This document shows positions 1 through 9,489 of a stretch of DNA of 64,000 bases, in pieces. Position numbers and translations under genes: made by a program. A model generated the notes under the pieces. That model was not told the DNA's origin. It saw nothing but the letters and a program-made list of their open reading frames with translations, and did no database searches. Numbering within the stretch: position 1 is the first letter of the stretch; every line of letters begins with the position of its first letter. The DNA lies in NCBI RefSeq assembly GCF_900112305.1, contig NZ_FOKT01000002.1, positions 248,001-312,000 on the forward strand. Reading direction: 5' to 3'. The stretch is from Microbulbifer thermotolerans (GTDB taxonomy: Bacteria; Pseudomonadota; Gammaproteobacteria; Pseudomonadales; Cellvibrionaceae).

Positions 1-616
1 ACAGATCGGAAAGTGTGGATGCACAGACGCGCGCGGTGAAAGTGGAGGCGTTAAACTCGTGCTCCGCGTAGAGAATCAGGGAAACATTCATTACCTGCTC
101 GTGCAGCGCATTGGGCTTCTCGCCCCGCAACATATGCAGAAAATGACCGCCGATGGAATCGTCATCCGTCTCGGTTTCAATACGCACCCCATCGTGGGTA
201 AAGCGGTACCAGTAGCAAATAATCGACGGGAAGGCAGCCAGCAGGCGATTGGCTTTTTCCTGCTGCTGATCAAAAGACGCTTCGCCTTCCAGGTTACCCA
301 ACATGGAGCAGCCGGTGCGCATCACGTCCATCGGGTGAGCATCTGCGGGAATGCGTTCGAGCACTTCTTTCAGCGCCTGCGGCAGCCCGCGCATGCCTTT
401 GAGCACGCCTTTATAGTCTGCCAACTGCGCCTTGGTAGGCAGCTCACCGTAAAAAATCAGGTAGGCCACCTCTTCGAATTCGCAATTTTCCGCCAGATCC
501 TTAACGTCGTAGCCTCGGTAAGTCAATCCGGAGCCGGAAACCCCCACGGTGGACAGCGCGGTTTTACCGGCGACCTGGCCACGCAGGCCTGCGCCTCCAA
601 TTTTTTTCTCTGCCAT
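1..616 (-). CDS. prpC: 2-methylcitrate synthase, C-terminus cut off by window edge
   Basis: Condenses propionyl-CoA with oxaloacetate in the methylcitrate cycle for propionate breakdown (cytoplasm). The reading frame gives an N-terminus (MAEKKIGGAGLRGQVAGKTA) followed by a helical citrate-synthase fold with the typical YRGYDVKDLAE and HPMDVMRTG segments. About 205 codons are present, so roughly the last 170 residues lie beyond the left edge. Two ATGs are possible: 616 sits about 8 bases behind an AAGGGG ribosome site, while the one at 622 (adding two residues) is too close to it. It lies 103 bases downstream of prpB on the same strand, as in prp operons. A general citrate synthase is the alternative, but the prpB neighbour argues for PrpC. 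Confidence 0.93.
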   Translation of the reverse strand, partial: MAEKKIGGAGLRGQVAGKTALSTVGVSGSGLTYRGYDVKDLAENCEFEEVAYLIFYGELPTKAQLADYKGVLKGMRGLPQALKEVLERIPADAHPMDVMRTGCSMLGNLEGEASFDQQQEKANRLLAAFPSIICYWYRFTHDGVRIETETDDDSIGGHFLHMLRGEKPNALHEQVMNVSLILYAEHEFNASTFTARVCASTLSDL

Positions 617-719
617 CTTCATTTCCCCTTGTCGATTTTATGTAAGGTTCTGTTAGGCATTGCCCAATTGGCTGATGCGGGAACAAGCAGTCTCTGTATA
701 CCTGCACTCATCGCAGTAT

Positions 720-1598
720 TTACTTCTTAAACAGCTCGTCCAGCTTCTGCTCGAAGTCGTGGTAATTGAGATAGCTATACAATTCTTCGCGAGTCTGCAT
801 AGTCTCAACCACGGCCTGTTGGTCGCCGTTTTGCAAAATACTGGTATAGACATTTTCCGCGGCCCGGCTCATAGCGCGAAATGCGGACAGTGGATACAGA
901 ACAATGTCCGCCCCTGATTCCCCCAGTTCTTTGGCGTTGTACAACTTTGTTTTACCGAACTCGGTGATATTCGCGAGGATGGGCACATTTAGGGCATCCT
1001 TAAAAGCACGGTAGTGCGACAGCTCGGTAACCGCTTCGGCAAAGATGCCATCGGCACCCGCTTCAATGCAGGCTTGTGCACGGTCGATTGCAGCCTCAAG
1101 CCCCTCCTGTGCGAAAGCATCGGTGCGGGCCATGATAAAAAAGTCATCATCCGAACGTGCATCCACTGCCGCCTTGATACGGTCGACCATTTCTTCCTTG
1201 GAAACAATTTCTTTATTGGGGCGGTGACCGCAGCGTTTCTGAGCCACCTGGTCTTCGATATGCACAGCTGCGGCCCCGGCGCGGATCATCTCCTTGATGG
1301 TGCGGGCGATATTGAAAGCGCCGCCCCAGCCAGTATCTATATCCACCAGCAGTGGCAGGCTACTGGCCGCAGTGATACGCCGCACATCCTCGAGCACATT
1401 GTCGAGACTGGTCATTCCCAGGTCCGGCAAGCCGTATGACGCATTGGCAACACCGCCGCCGGACAGGTAAATCGCCTTGTGGCCAATGCGCTCCGCCATG
1501 ATGGCCGCGTAGGCATTGATGGTGCCCACTACCTGCAGCGGCTTGTTTTCTTCCAGTGCGCGGCGAAAACGAGCGCCGGGGCTAAGTTTCTGCTTCAT
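720..1598 (-). CDS. prpB: Methylisocitrate lyase
   Basis: Cleaves 2-methylisocitrate to pyruvate and succinate, the last step of the methylcitrate cycle. The 292-residue protein has the usual length and the isocitrate-lyase superfamily active-site motif KRCGH at residues 121-125, with Cys123 as catalytic base. The metal-binding segment VDIDTGWG is near residue 85. The ATG follows a GAGGTAGACCC ribosome site. The gene starts only nine bases after the GntR-type regulator stops, so the two are co-transcribed. Nothing looks unusual. Confidence 0.96.
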   Translation of the reverse strand: MKQKLSPGARFRRALEENKPLQVVGTINAYAAIMAERIGHKAIYLSGGGVANASYGLPDLGMTSLDNVLEDVRRITAASSLPLLVDIDTGWGGAFNIARTIKEMIRAGAAAVHIEDQVAQKRCGHRPNKEIVSKEEMVDRIKAAVDARSDDDFFIMARTDAFAQEGLEAAIDRAQACIEAGADGIFAEAVTELSHYRAFKDALNVPILANITEFGKTKLYNAKELGESGADIVLYPLSAFRAMSRAAENVYTSILQNGDQQAVVETMQTREELYSYLNYHDFEQKLDELFKK

Positions 1599-1607
1599 GG
1601 GTCTACC

Positions 1608-2291
1608 TCAGTTATCTTGTGTCAGTTTCTGTTCGATATTGTGCCGGGAAGCGCGGATGTGCCGGCGCATCAGAAGCTCGGCCAGCTCACCATCTCCCGC
1701 CTCGATGGCTTCGATAATATGGCTGTGTTCACGGAAAGCCCGCTTGGCCCGGGGGCTGGGCATTCCCAATTGATAGCGGTACATGCGTACACGGTGGTAG
1801 AGCCGGTTGCACAAAGTATCGATCAGCAGTTGATTCTTGGAGGCCTGCACAATGCGAAAGTGGAAATCGAAATCGCCCTCCGGCTGGAAGTAAGCCTTGC
1901 CTGCCTGCAACTCTTCCTGCTGCTCGTGGCGGTCCAGCATTTGCTGCAATTCCGCCAAGTCCTCGTCACTGCGATGCGCCGCCGCCAGGCGGCAGGCCAT
2001 GCCCTCCAGCGCCTCCCGCACCTCATACAGTTCCAACAGGCCCCGCTCGCTCAGTTCCACCACCCGTGCCCCCACGTGCACGCGACGCTCGAGCAGCCCC
2101 AGGGACTCCAGGCGCATCAGCGCCTCGCGCAGGCTGCCGCGGCTGGCATTAAAGCGCCGTGCAAGTTCCGGTTCACTGATTTTGCTCCCGGCCGCAATGC
2201 GCCCTTCGACAATTTCACCACGCAGGGTCACAAACAGGCGCTCCGCCAGACTCTGACTTGTCCCCGGTACCCGCAGCTGCGCACCTTTCAC
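1608..2291 (-). CDS. GntR-family (FCD) regulator of the methylcitrate operon
   Basis: Predicted DNA-binding repressor of the prp genes. The N-terminal winged helix-turn-helix (SEPELARRFNASRGSLREAL) is followed by an all-helical FCD ligand domain ending at residue 227, the usual length for the family. An open frame continues upstream to an ATG at 2459, but that extension crosses a clear promoter and operator. I therefore prefer the GTG at 2291, which sits about five bases behind an AGAGAGG ribosome site. Being first in the operon with an operator in its leader suggests autoregulation. Methylcitrate cycle intermediates are the likely effectors, by analogy with GntR-type regulators of prp operons. 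The sigma-54-type PrpR of enterics is a different family. Confidence 0.85.
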   Translation of the reverse strand: MKGAQLRVPGTSQSLAERLFVTLRGEIVEGRIAAGSKISEPELARRFNASRGSLREALMRLESLGLLERRVHVGARVVELSERGLLELYEVREALEGMACRLAAAHRSDEDLAELQQMLDRHEQQEELQAGKAYFQPEGDFDFHFRIVQASKNQLLIDTLCNRLYHRVRMYRYQLGMPSPRAKRAFREHSHIIEAIEAGDGELAELLMRRHIRASRHNIEQKLTQDN

Positions 2292-2317
2292 ACTTACCTC
2301 TCTCAACCGGCCCTTAA

Positions 2318-2327
2318 TTGTCGACAA
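2318..2327. promoter_or_regulatory. Palindromic operator TTGTCGACAA in the prp leader
   Basis: A perfect 10-bp palindrome lies 26 bases upstream of the GTG start of the GntR regulator and about 15 bases downstream of its predicted -10 box. FCD-type GntR proteins typically bind short palindromes of the form TTGTnnACAA. The position just past the transcription start suits repression. Binding by the adjacent regulator is inference. Confidence 0.7.
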
Positions 2328-2342
2328 CTTTAATCCAGAAAG

Positions 2343-2371
2343 ACCATAAACCAGGAAAAAATGTAGGTCAA
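2343..2371 (-). promoter_or_regulatory. Sigma-70 promoter for the GntR-prpB-prpC operon
   Basis: On the minus strand a TTGACC -35 box (2366-2371) and a TATGGT -10 box (2343-2348) are separated by exactly 17 bases. The promoter precedes the palindromic operator and the GTG at 2291. Its presence inside the longer open frame is the main reason to reject the upstream ATG of the regulator. Confidence 0.65.
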
Positions 2372-2590
2372 TAGCGTTCAACACCTGCAAAGTGTTGACA
2401 ATCAGTGGAAATAACTGACCTTTGGGCGAGTGGTAGTCTTGTAACAACGAAGGGGGCATAATAGCGCCCGCGCCGGCACGCCCCCTCGCGCAGCACCCTA
2501 TGCTTAGATAGGCCCGGGGGAAAGGTGTGTCACGCTGTTTGACACTTTGTATTGGCGATTAAGGCTGCCAGTATCCGGATTGATTGAATT

Positions 2591-3115
2591 ATGCCGAAGA
2601 GTTTTATCAGGCGATGGCTGCCTACACCAGAACAGGTTCGCGCTAACAGCGGCCTGAAGTTTCTCGGCACTCTTCTACACGACCCCAACCTTTTTCACCT
2701 GAACCGCCACTCGGTTTCTGTGGCCTTTGCAGTAGGGGTTTTTACTAGTTTCCTGCCGTTGCCCGGGCAAATGGTCATCGCCGCCCTACTGGCATTGTGG
2801 TTCCGTTGTAACCTGCCGCTTTCAGTCATTCTTGTTTGGATCAGCAACCCGGTAACCATGCCGGCAATCTTCTACAGCACCTACAAGCTGGGCGCCTGGA
2901 TACTCGGCACACCGCCGCTGGACTTCAAAATAGAGCTTTCCTGGGAATGGCTGACTGAAGAGATCGGGAAAATCTGGCTACCGCTCTTTTTTGGCTCACT
3001 ACTGGCGGGCGTTTTCTTTGCGACTGTGTCTTACTTTGCGATGCAGGCGCTATGGCGCTGGCATGTGGTGAAACGCTGGAAAATGCGAATTAATCGGCGC
3101 TCCACCGCCAATTGA
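2591..3115 (+). CDS. DUF2062 family membrane protein
   Basis: Small 174-residue inner-membrane protein of unknown function. It matches the DUF2062 pattern: an amphipathic N-terminus (PNLFHLNRHSVSVAFAVGVF), a hydrophobic core around residues 45-100 with the ISNPVTMPAIFY segment, and a last membrane helix near residues 135-155. The C-terminus is very basic and probably cytoplasmic. It converges on lolE with 29 bases between stops. The same gene sits next to lolCDE in Pseudomonas (from memory), which hints at an envelope role, but no function is established. Confidence 0.8.
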   Translation: MPKSFIRRWLPTPEQVRANSGLKFLGTLLHDPNLFHLNRHSVSVAFAVGVFTSFLPLPGQMVIAALLALWFRCNLPLSVILVWISNPVTMPAIFYSTYKLGAWILGTPPLDFKIELSWEWLTEEIGKIWLPLFFGSLLAGVFFATVSYFAMQALWRWHVVKRWKMRINRRSTAN

Positions 3116-3144
3116 ACTCTCCGTCTCTTCTCTCCCTTCAAATC

Positions 3145-4416
3145 TCACTGTTCATTGCGCAATGCCGCCGCTGGCTGAACGCGGCTCGCCTGCAGCGCCG
3201 GATAGAGTGTCGCCAAAAGACTGAGTAGAAAGCCCGCGCTCACCACCAGTGCCACATCGCCCCACTGCAATTCGGATGGCAGATAATCCACCGGATAGAC
3301 ATCGGACTTCAGAAATTGGATGCCAAGCAGAGACTCCAGTCCCGCCACCAAATCAGTGACTGTCAAGGCGCCCATGATCCCCAACAGCCCGCCGAACAAA
3401 GCGCCGACCAGTCCTACCAACGCGCCCTGACTGACAAAAGTCAGCAGAATCTCCCGGGTACTGGCACCCATAGTGCGAAGTATGGCGATATCGGCGTGCT
3501 TATCGATCACGACCATGACCAGGGTGGACACAACATTGAAAGCGGCGATGGCAATAATGAGTAAAACCAGCAATCCCACCAGATTGCGGGACATCTGTAT
3601 AGCTTGGTAGAGGTTGCCGTGGGTGCTACTCCAGTCAGTGCCGTAGAAGCCCTGCGCCGGCAGATCCTTGAGCAGTCGGCGCAATGTCCAGTTGGCTGCC
3701 AGCATCTCCTGAAAACGCAGCTGCACCCCGGCACCACTACCACCGCCCGCCAGAGCCGAGGCCTGATCCCAGGAAACCAGTGCCAGTGATTGGTCCAGCT
3801 CTGTTCCGGAGTGGAAGATATCCGCCACCACAAACCCAGCCAGACGCGCGGCATGCCGCCCGCCTGCTTCCTGCTCGCCGTCGGCGTTGCTCGGCACAAT
3901 CAGGGATAAATGTTCACCTACCCGAACATCGAGTTTCTCTGCAATCCCCTTGCCGAGAACTATCCCCGGCTCGGCGGAGTCCGCCAACGCATTGAAGGCT
4001 GCGGGGGTCACAAAGCGGTCAATGTTTGACACGCGGACGATCGTATCGGGATTAATACCCTGCACCAAAAGCGGCGCTACCGCGCTGCCCTGACGGGCCA
4101 AAGCGTTGATCTGCCACACCTCTGCGGCAGCTACTACCTCGGGGTCGGCAGCCAACTGATCGCGTACCGCTGGCCAGTCAATGTCCGGAGCGGAATTATA
4201 GATAGTGGCGTGAGGCATAATTCCAAGGATCCGCTCGCGCAATTCCCGGTCAAAACCGTTCATCACCGACATCACCACAATCATCAATGCCACGCCGAGA
4301 ATCAGACCGACCATCGACAAACCGGAAATAAAGGACACCAGGCCGCCGGTATCTCCATTGCGGCGCTGAGCGCCGGCGTAGCGCAGGCCGATAAAAACGG
4401 GCAGAGGCTTAAACAC
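3145..4416 (-). CDS. lolE: Lipoprotein-releasing ABC transporter permease LolE
   Basis: Inner-membrane permease that, with LolC and LolD, extracts mature outer-membrane lipoproteins and passes them to LolA. The 423-residue protein begins [12 protein letters not shown], has one N-terminal membrane helix (about 27-50), a large periplasmic domain, and three C-terminal helices (about 278-303, 330-352, 388-412), the FtsX/MacB-type layout. The start overlaps the end of lolD by 8 bases, so translation is probably coupled. Assignment as LolE rather than LolC follows gene order (third in the operon) and the C-terminal [13 protein letters not shown]; the two paralogues are hard to separate by eye. Confidence 0.88.
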   Translation of the reverse strand: MFKPLPVFIGLRYAGAQRRNGDTGGLVSFISGLSMVGLILGVALMIVVMSVMNGFDRELRERILGIMPHATIYNSAPDIDWPAVRDQLAADPEVVAAAEVWQINALARQGSAVAPLLVQGINPDTIVRVSNIDRFVTPAAFNALADSAEPGIVLGKGIAEKLDVRVGEHLSLIVPSNADGEQEAGGRHAARLAGFVVADIFHSGTELDQSLALVSWDQASALAGGGSGAGVQLRFQEMLAANWTLRRLLKDLPAQGFYGTDWSSTHGNLYQAIQMSRNLVGLLVLLIIAIAAFNVVSTLVMVVIDKHADIAILRTMGASTREILLTFVSQGALVGLVGALFGGLLGIMGALTVTDLVAGLESLLGIQFLKSDVYPVDYLPSELQWGDVALVVSAGFLLSLLATLYPALQASRVQPAAALRNEQ

Positions 4417-5158
4417 GGTTTTCCCCGGCGTGTTCCAGTTTGCCGTCTATCAGATGCAGACAGCGGTCCAAAGCGGCCGCCAGGTCCGGGTCGTGCGTAA
4501 CGATGACAAAGCTAATGCCCATCTCCCCGTTCAGCCTCTCCATCAGCTTGTGGATCTCTTTCGCAGTGGCGCGATCCAGATTGCCGGTGGGTTCATCCAT
4601 CAAAACACAAGCGGGCCTGGTCACCAGCGCCCTGGCGATGGCCACCCGCTGTCGCTCACCGCCGGACAACTGCGATGGCTTGTGGGTCAGGCGCTCACCG
4701 AGCCCCACCGCCCGCAGCATCTCCGTCGCTTCTTCACGCGCACGGGACACCGCCTGTTTACCGATCAACAGAGGCATAGCGACATTTTCAAGCGCAGAGA
4801 ATTCGCCCAGCAAATGGTGGAATTGATAGACAAAGCCCAAACTGCGGTTGCGCAGCCAACCGCGTTGGTTTGCGTCGAGCTCGGAGAGATTTTGATCCGC
4901 GACCCACACCTCGCCAGAACTGGGGGTATCCAGCCCGCCTAGCAAATTCAGCAGTGTCGATTTGCCCGAACCAGAAGCACCCACTATCGCCAGCTTTTCA
5001 CCGCGTTTTACTTCCAACTCAACGCCGCGCAATACCTCCAGCTCACGGTTGCCCTGCCGGTAGCTCTTGCGCAAGCCGCGACAGGCGAGTACGACGTCGG
5101 CGCCGCCGGTATTGACGGGCACAGCCTGCTCGGTATGGATTTCCACTTGGCTGTTCAT
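4409..5158 (-). CDS. lolD: Lipoprotein-releasing ABC transporter ATPase LolD
   Basis: Cytoplasmic ATPase powering the LolCDE exporter. Walker A (GASGSGKST) is at residues 60-68, the signature [15 protein letters not shown] is near residue 165, Walker B ([12 protein letters not shown]) follows, and the H-loop is VTHD. The 249 residues include about 20 extra at the N-terminus compared with the usual core. It lies between lolC (95-base gap) and lolE (8-base overlap). Confidence 0.95.
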   Translation of the reverse strand: MNSQVEIHTEQAVPVNTGGADVVLACRGLRKSYRQGNRELEVLRGVELEVKRGEKLAIVGASGSGKSTLLNLLGGLDTPSSGEVWVADQNLSELDANQRGWLRNRSLGFVYQFHHLLGEFSALENVAMPLLIGKQAVSRAREEATEMLRAVGLGERLTHKPSQLSGGERQRVAIARALVTRPACVLMDEPTGNLDRATAKEIHKLMERLNGEMGISFVIVTHDPDLAAALDRCLHLIDGKLEHAGENRV

Positions 5159-5253
5159 TAATTCAATTCACTTTTTGGTTGATCTTCACACTGACCTTCT
5201 CGTCCGCCCTGCGTTCATTGGGCACCCGAGCATTTGCTGGCCACCGTGGCTGT

Positions 5254-6495
5254 TTATTCGTACCGCAAAGCTTCCGCCGGCTCTATTTGTGCCGCGCGCC
5301 AGGCCGGAAAGAGCGTTGCCAGAAGGCTCATCAGCACCGCGGCGGTGAGTACCACAGCGGCATCGGAGGCGCGAAATTCCGAGGGCAAAAAGCTGACAAA
5401 AAATACTCTTGGGTCGAAAATCTTCGCGCCCAGACGATTTTCCGCCCAGCTGACTACGTCCGTCAGATTCAGCGCGATCAGGATCCCCAGCAACGCACCA
5501 GCTAAAGCGCCGATTATTCCGATGGCGCTGCCCTGCACAACAAAAATTGACATTATTTGCCTGGAGGTAAGTCCGAGCGTGCGCAACACTGCGATGTCCG
5601 AACGCTTGTCGGCCACCATCAGTACAAGTGCGGAAATGATATTAAAGGCTGCCACAGCAACGATAATCATCAGCATCAAAGTGACGACGGTTTTTTCCAT
5701 CTTCACCGCCTGAAAGAGGCTGCCCTGAGACAAGCTCCAGTCTTCCCCCTTGAAGTCCTCGCCCAGTGCCTGTGCATAAGCGGATACACGTCCCAGGGCA
5801 TTGTCCATGTCGTCGAAACGCAGCTGCAGCCCCTGCACTTTACCCGGCATACGCAGCAGTCGTGCCGCATCGTCCAAGTGCATTAGGGCCATGCTCTGGT
5901 CCACCTGGGCGCCCACGGAGAAAACTCCGGCCACGGTAAATCGCTTGGTGCGGGGGAAAATGCCGGCCGGCGTTACCACAACCTCCGGCAGGGTGAGCAC
6001 CACGGTATCCCCAGGAATCACGTTCAACTGCCGCGCCAGAATACGGCCGAGCACAATGCGGTAACCGCGCGACTGCAGTGCGTCCAGGCTGCCCATCATC
6101 ATGTGCTCGCCCACCTCAGACACGCCGCGCAACGCCTTCGGATCCACTCCTTGGAACTCCACGCCATGGCTGGTCCCACCGGCACTCAGAAGAGCGAAAC
6201 CGCGCACAAAGGGGCTCGCCGCCTCCACGTGCGCCTGCCGTTCCAACTGTTGCGCAACACTGCGCCACTCTTCCAGACCGCCATCCTTCTCGATAAAGCC
6301 ATGGGGTACAACACTGAGAATGCGGGTTTTAAGCTCCCGGTCAAAACCATTCATCACCGAGGTCACCACGATCAGGGCCATAACGCCCAACGCCATGCCC
6401 AGCAACGAGAAGCCGTTGATAAAAGAGATAAACTGCCGGCGACGGCGGGCGGCCACATAACGCAGGCCAATAAAGAGAGGGACTGGTTTGATCAT
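5254..6495 (-). CDS. lolC: Lipoprotein-releasing ABC transporter permease LolC
   Basis: Partner permease of LolE in the lipoprotein exporter. The 413 residues show the same layout: helix at about 22-48, periplasmic domain, three C-terminal helices (about 272-300, 318-340, 375-398). It ends AAQIEPAEALRYE, which resembles the end of E. coli LolC. A basic RRRRQ stretch precedes the first helix. It is the first lol gene in the operon, 51 bases downstream of the membrane hydrolase gene on the same strand. Confidence 0.9.
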   Translation of the reverse strand: MIKPVPLFIGLRYVAARRRRQFISFINGFSLLGMALGVMALIVVTSVMNGFDRELKTRILSVVPHGFIEKDGGLEEWRSVAQQLERQAHVEAASPFVRGFALLSAGGTSHGVEFQGVDPKALRGVSEVGEHMMMGSLDALQSRGYRIVLGRILARQLNVIPGDTVVLTLPEVVVTPAGIFPRTKRFTVAGVFSVGAQVDQSMALMHLDDAARLLRMPGKVQGLQLRFDDMDNALGRVSAYAQALGEDFKGEDWSLSQGSLFQAVKMEKTVVTLMLMIIVAVAAFNIISALVLMVADKRSDIAVLRTLGLTSRQIMSIFVVQGSAIGIIGALAGALLGILIALNLTDVVSWAENRLGAKIFDPRVFFVSFLPSEFRASDAAVVLTAAVLMSLLATLFPAWRAAQIEPAEALRYE

Positions 6496-6546
6496 AGGCG
6501 TGATTTAAGCGGAAAAGTGGCGGGAAATCCAAATATTTCCACACAT

Positions 6547-8178
6547 TTATTTCGCATTGAACTTGGCCAGCCGGTCCCGCAACCGCCGCAGGTCCACTTC
6601 GCCCCACCCGTCCGGCTCCGTCAGTGCCAGCCACGCGCGTACATAGTCCGCCGGCGCATAGCTGTGTCCGAAGCCCATGGGCGCAGCACCCGCGTGCATG
6701 TCCGCCGCCAACTGAAACATTGTCACAATCGGATACCAGTGCAGGTCCGGCGATACATCCGGCGCCCGCGGTTGCTCCATCCAGTCGGGCCTGCGGTACA
6801 GTGCGCCGGGATCAAAGAAAACGATGGGATCGCTGCCGTGCTGCAGATAGGCGAGGCGAAAAGCCCCCCAGGGCAACCCGCCCTGGTCGTAGCCGCCGAA
6901 ATGATTGCCAAAGCGAACCACTGCGCCGTCGCGGAACACCGGCAGCCATGCCGGTGAGCCTGGATCGCGGTGTGCGGTCACCATCCGCCAGGTATCGCTG
7001 CGAAACGGCGGGCCGGCCCATAGGGCGCCGTCGAAGGGGTCATCAATAATGTCGTAAAAATCGAATGAACGGTCGGAGTTGAGGGCCCCCAGGCTGAGGC
7101 CGAACAAATAGAGCCTGGGCCTTGCGTCCGCCGGCATCTGGCGCCAATGTCCATAGACCGCACGAAACAGCGCCTGCGCAGACTCCCGGCCGTAGGCATT
7201 CTCCGTCATCAATGCGATCGGACTCGGCAGATAGGAATACTGGGCCGCGACACTCGCGATATCTCCCCGGTGTAAAAACTCCACCGAATTGATGGCCCCA
7301 GGGTCCACCCAACCCGTGCCCGTGGGTGTGATGAGAAGCAGTAGAGAGCGCTCAAAAGCCCCCACCCGCTTGAGTTCTTGCAAAGCCAGCTGCGCGCGCT
7401 CCGCCGGCGTATCCGCCGCGTTCAACCCCACGTACACACGGATCGGTTCTTTCCCCTCACCGGCCACCGCTGCAATATCTGCCGCGGTGGGACCCAGTGC
7501 CAAGTAGCGCCGCCCCTGATGCCCCATATCCCGCCAGCGCAGCAGAGACTGGGCGCTACCGGCCTTCATCGGATCCTGTGGCGCGGCCAACTCCGGTTCC
7601 ATGCCCGCATCCAGCTGCTGGTAAATGGAGTCCACCGTGCGAAGTGCGGCACTTAACAGCAAGTCGTTGATAATCCCCCAAAACAGCGCAAAGGCGGCAA
7701 CCAGCCCCAGCAAAATGGAAACCCGCCGAGGAATCAGTCTTTCCAGCTTTTGCGTCAGGAAAATGTAGGTGCGCCGAAATAACTTCGCAATGAGCAGAAT
7801 CGCGAGAAAAAATGCCAGCGCCACCAATGACACAGTGAAAGGCCTTTCGCCAGAAACCGCTTCCAGGCCCATCAGCGCGCGGACGGTATTCTGCCAGTGG
7901 CTGGCACGAAAAAGAAAGGCCAGCGCTACGAACATGCAGACCCCGCCTGAGATCAACAGTAACCACCGCCTGACGCGCCGTCCCGGCAGCGGCAGGCCGA
8001 GAAAGAACCACAGCCAGCTGAGTAATACGCCAACAGCGTAGCCTGCGGCCAAAGAAACGCCGGATATACCGCCTTGGACGATGTCACTGCGAGGAATCAG
8101 AGAGGGCGTCAGGGAAAGGGCAAAAAAGAGACTGCCAAGCAGCAATCCTGCTGGGGAAAAAAAGTGTCCACGCCGCAT
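6547..8178 (-). CDS. Membrane-anchored alpha/beta-hydrolase (DUF10081-type)
   Basis: Predicted integral-membrane protein with an external or cytoplasmic alpha/beta-hydrolase domain; substrate unknown. Five hydrophobic helices occupy roughly residues 10-30, 39-63, 72-91, 115-135 and 153-175. The C-terminal half contains the nucleophile elbow GLSLG with Ser near residue 362. The pattern resembles the Abhydrolase_9 family. I place the start at the ATG at 8178, preceded by AGGTGG five bases away. The open frame continues 35 codons further up, but that part is basic and has no good ribosome site. It lies 51 bases upstream of lolC on the same strand, so an envelope role is possible but not shown. 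Confidence 0.72.
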   Translation of the reverse strand: MRRGHFFSPAGLLLGSLFFALSLTPSLIPRSDIVQGGISGVSLAAGYAVGVLLSWLWFFLGLPLPGRRVRRWLLLISGGVCMFVALAFLFRASHWQNTVRALMGLEAVSGERPFTVSLVALAFFLAILLIAKLFRRTYIFLTQKLERLIPRRVSILLGLVAAFALFWGIINDLLLSAALRTVDSIYQQLDAGMEPELAAPQDPMKAGSAQSLLRWRDMGHQGRRYLALGPTAADIAAVAGEGKEPIRVYVGLNAADTPAERAQLALQELKRVGAFERSLLLLITPTGTGWVDPGAINSVEFLHRGDIASVAAQYSYLPSPIALMTENAYGRESAQALFRAVYGHWRQMPADARPRLYLFGLSLGALNSDRSFDFYDIIDDPFDGALWAGPPFRSDTWRMVTAHRDPGSPAWLPVFRDGAVVRFGNHFGGYDQGGLPWGAFRLAYLQHGSDPIVFFDPGALYRRPDWMEQPRAPDVSPDLHWYPIVTMFQLAADMHAGAAPMGFGHSYAPADYVRAWLALTEPDGWGEVDLRRLRDRLAKFNAK

Positions 8179-8331
8179 CCCTACCACCTGGGGGTATTCC
8201 TTTTGTCTACAGAATAGACGCAAGCCGCGCTGGGGACGTACCACACGCAAAAAACGTGAATAAATCCAATTGTTTCGGCACAATATCTGCTTTAATTGGC
8301 GACAACCAAGAATAATCCCGGAGAAGAATCC

Positions 8332-8628
8332 ATGGTTATCAGACTCCGCAGCCGCATTCCCCTCCTAATCAGCGCCGCCGTCCTCTCCCTGTCGTTTGGA
8401 GCGCGGGCGGAAAGCCTGCAAGTGCCCGTCGGCGCCCAGGGAAGTGAAGTGCACGTCGAACAGCTGCGCGGCCTGAAGAAAGATCAAGTCAACGCCCGTC
8501 TAGGCGAGCCGCTCAGCATAGAGGGCCCCGTGGGTGATCCTGCCATCACCCGCTGGGAATATCCGGACTTCTACGTGTACTTCGAGTGGGACGTGGCGCT
8601 GCATACCGTGAAGAAGCACCGCGGTTAA
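8332..8628 (+). CDS. Small exported protein, SmpA/BamE-like fold
   Basis: 98-residue secreted protein. A signal peptide (MVIRLRSRIPLLISAAVLSL to about residue 26, AxA-type site GARA/ES) precedes a short domain with LRGLKKDQVNARLGEPLSIE. That is the first helix and turn of SmpA/OmlA-like domains, as in BamE. There is no lipobox cysteine, so it is periplasmic rather than a lipoprotein. The ATG at 8332 has a GGAG site upstream; an in-frame TTG at 8296 would bury the signal peptide. It diverges from the membrane hydrolase gene. A similar Pseudomonas gene near sthA is annotated loosely as a phosphodiesterase, which nothing here supports. Confidence 0.75.
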   Translation: MVIRLRSRIPLLISAAVLSLSFGARAESLQVPVGAQGSEVHVEQLRGLKKDQVNARLGEPLSIEGPVGDPAITRWEYPDFYVYFEWDVALHTVKKHRG

Positions 8629-9024
8629 CCCGCGCCCTCTTCTGTTTGCCCCTGCTGCGCGGGCGCGGGACTGCACTCCCGTGCCGGCGTTACCAATTCT
8701 CTGCTCGGATCAAGCCCGCCGGCCCCGTCCAGTCATTCTACAGCAAACAATTTCCTCCACCTGGGCGTCAGCTGAATGGTCTACACCCAGGGTAAGCGGT
8801 CCCACATTGCATGCGACGCTAGCGCCTGGCACAAATCCTCGACAAGTGTTTCAACAATTTCTCGGTATAGATAAATTCGCGCGCAACCCGTGCGACCTTT
8901 GATGGCATAGCATTTGTTCGCATCGCCGAAGATGAATTGGAGAGAGAAAACGCGGCTTCCCAAGGACTAGACTAAAAACTTTCGCGCAATGGCGGGCGGA
9001 AGGAATCACACATGTTAATGTGGG
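8629..9024. other. Intergenic stretch with one GC-rich inverted repeat
   Basis: No credible gene lies in these 396 bases. Just after the stop of the BamE-like gene, CCCGCGCCC (8629-8637) pairs perfectly with GGGCGCGGG (8661-8669) across a 23-base loop. There is no T run, so it is at best a weak or Rho-assisted terminator. The remainder shows nothing I recognise. Confidence 0.5.
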
Positions 9025-9489
9025 TCAGTAAAGATAGGTTGCAGTACCGGTTGCAATCAGCTCACCGGCGTCGTTAACAAGCTCCATCCGCGCCACCACC
9101 AGCTTGTTACCCGTACGCAATATGCTGCCCTGGCAAATGAAGTGTTGTCCCCTGCCCGGCTTTAAATAATCCACCCGCATATCCACAGTGCCCAGCTTCG
9201 ACAAGCGCTCGGTCTTCTCCCGCCAGCTGATATCCCCCAGGCGCTGGTAGGCGGCCACCATAGCGGTAAGACCACCAACGGTGTCGAGCGCCGTGGCGAT
9301 CACACCGCCGTGCAGGATATTTTTCCACACATTACCGATCAATTCCGGGCGCAGCTCAAAAGACGCCGAGAGCCTGAGCGCTTCCAGATCCAGTTCGCGC
9401 ATTTCCAGCCCTATCTGACGGTTAAAGGGGATCTGTTCAAAGAACCCCTTAACCAAATCGCGGAATTCACCGGGAGAAGGTTCACTCAC
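9025..9489 (-). CDS. YigI-like hotdog-fold thioesterase
   Basis: 154-residue cytoplasmic thioesterase of the PaaI/YigI type. The hotdog signature [14 protein letters not shown] begins at residue 60, with His60 and Asp69 at catalytic-type positions. Its length matches E. coli YigI (about 155). Probable substrates are acyl-CoAs, but specificity cannot be read from sequence. Its ATG overlaps the sthA stop by four bases, so the two are translationally coupled. Confidence 0.85.
   Translation of the reverse strand: MSEPSPGEFRDLVKGFFEQIPFNRQIGLEMRELDLEALRLSASFELRPELIGNVWKNILHGGVIATALDTVGGLTAMVAAYQRLGDISWREKTERLSKLGTVDMRVDYLKPGRGQHFICQGSILRTGNKLVVARMELVNDAGELIATGTATYLY

Noticed and set aside
41-57. 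A 17-base exact match (AGTGGAGGCGTTAAACT) to 56160-56176
   Set aside because: One copy is within prpC codons and the other is in the gdhB upstream region; a match of this length is only mildly surprising in 64 kb and nothing around it is shared.
3145-6495. MacB-type macrolide exporter or FtsEX
   Set aside because: Two separate permeases with one ATPase, the lolC-lolD-lolE order and the ALRYE-type end fit the lipoprotein exporter; there is no membrane-fusion partner.
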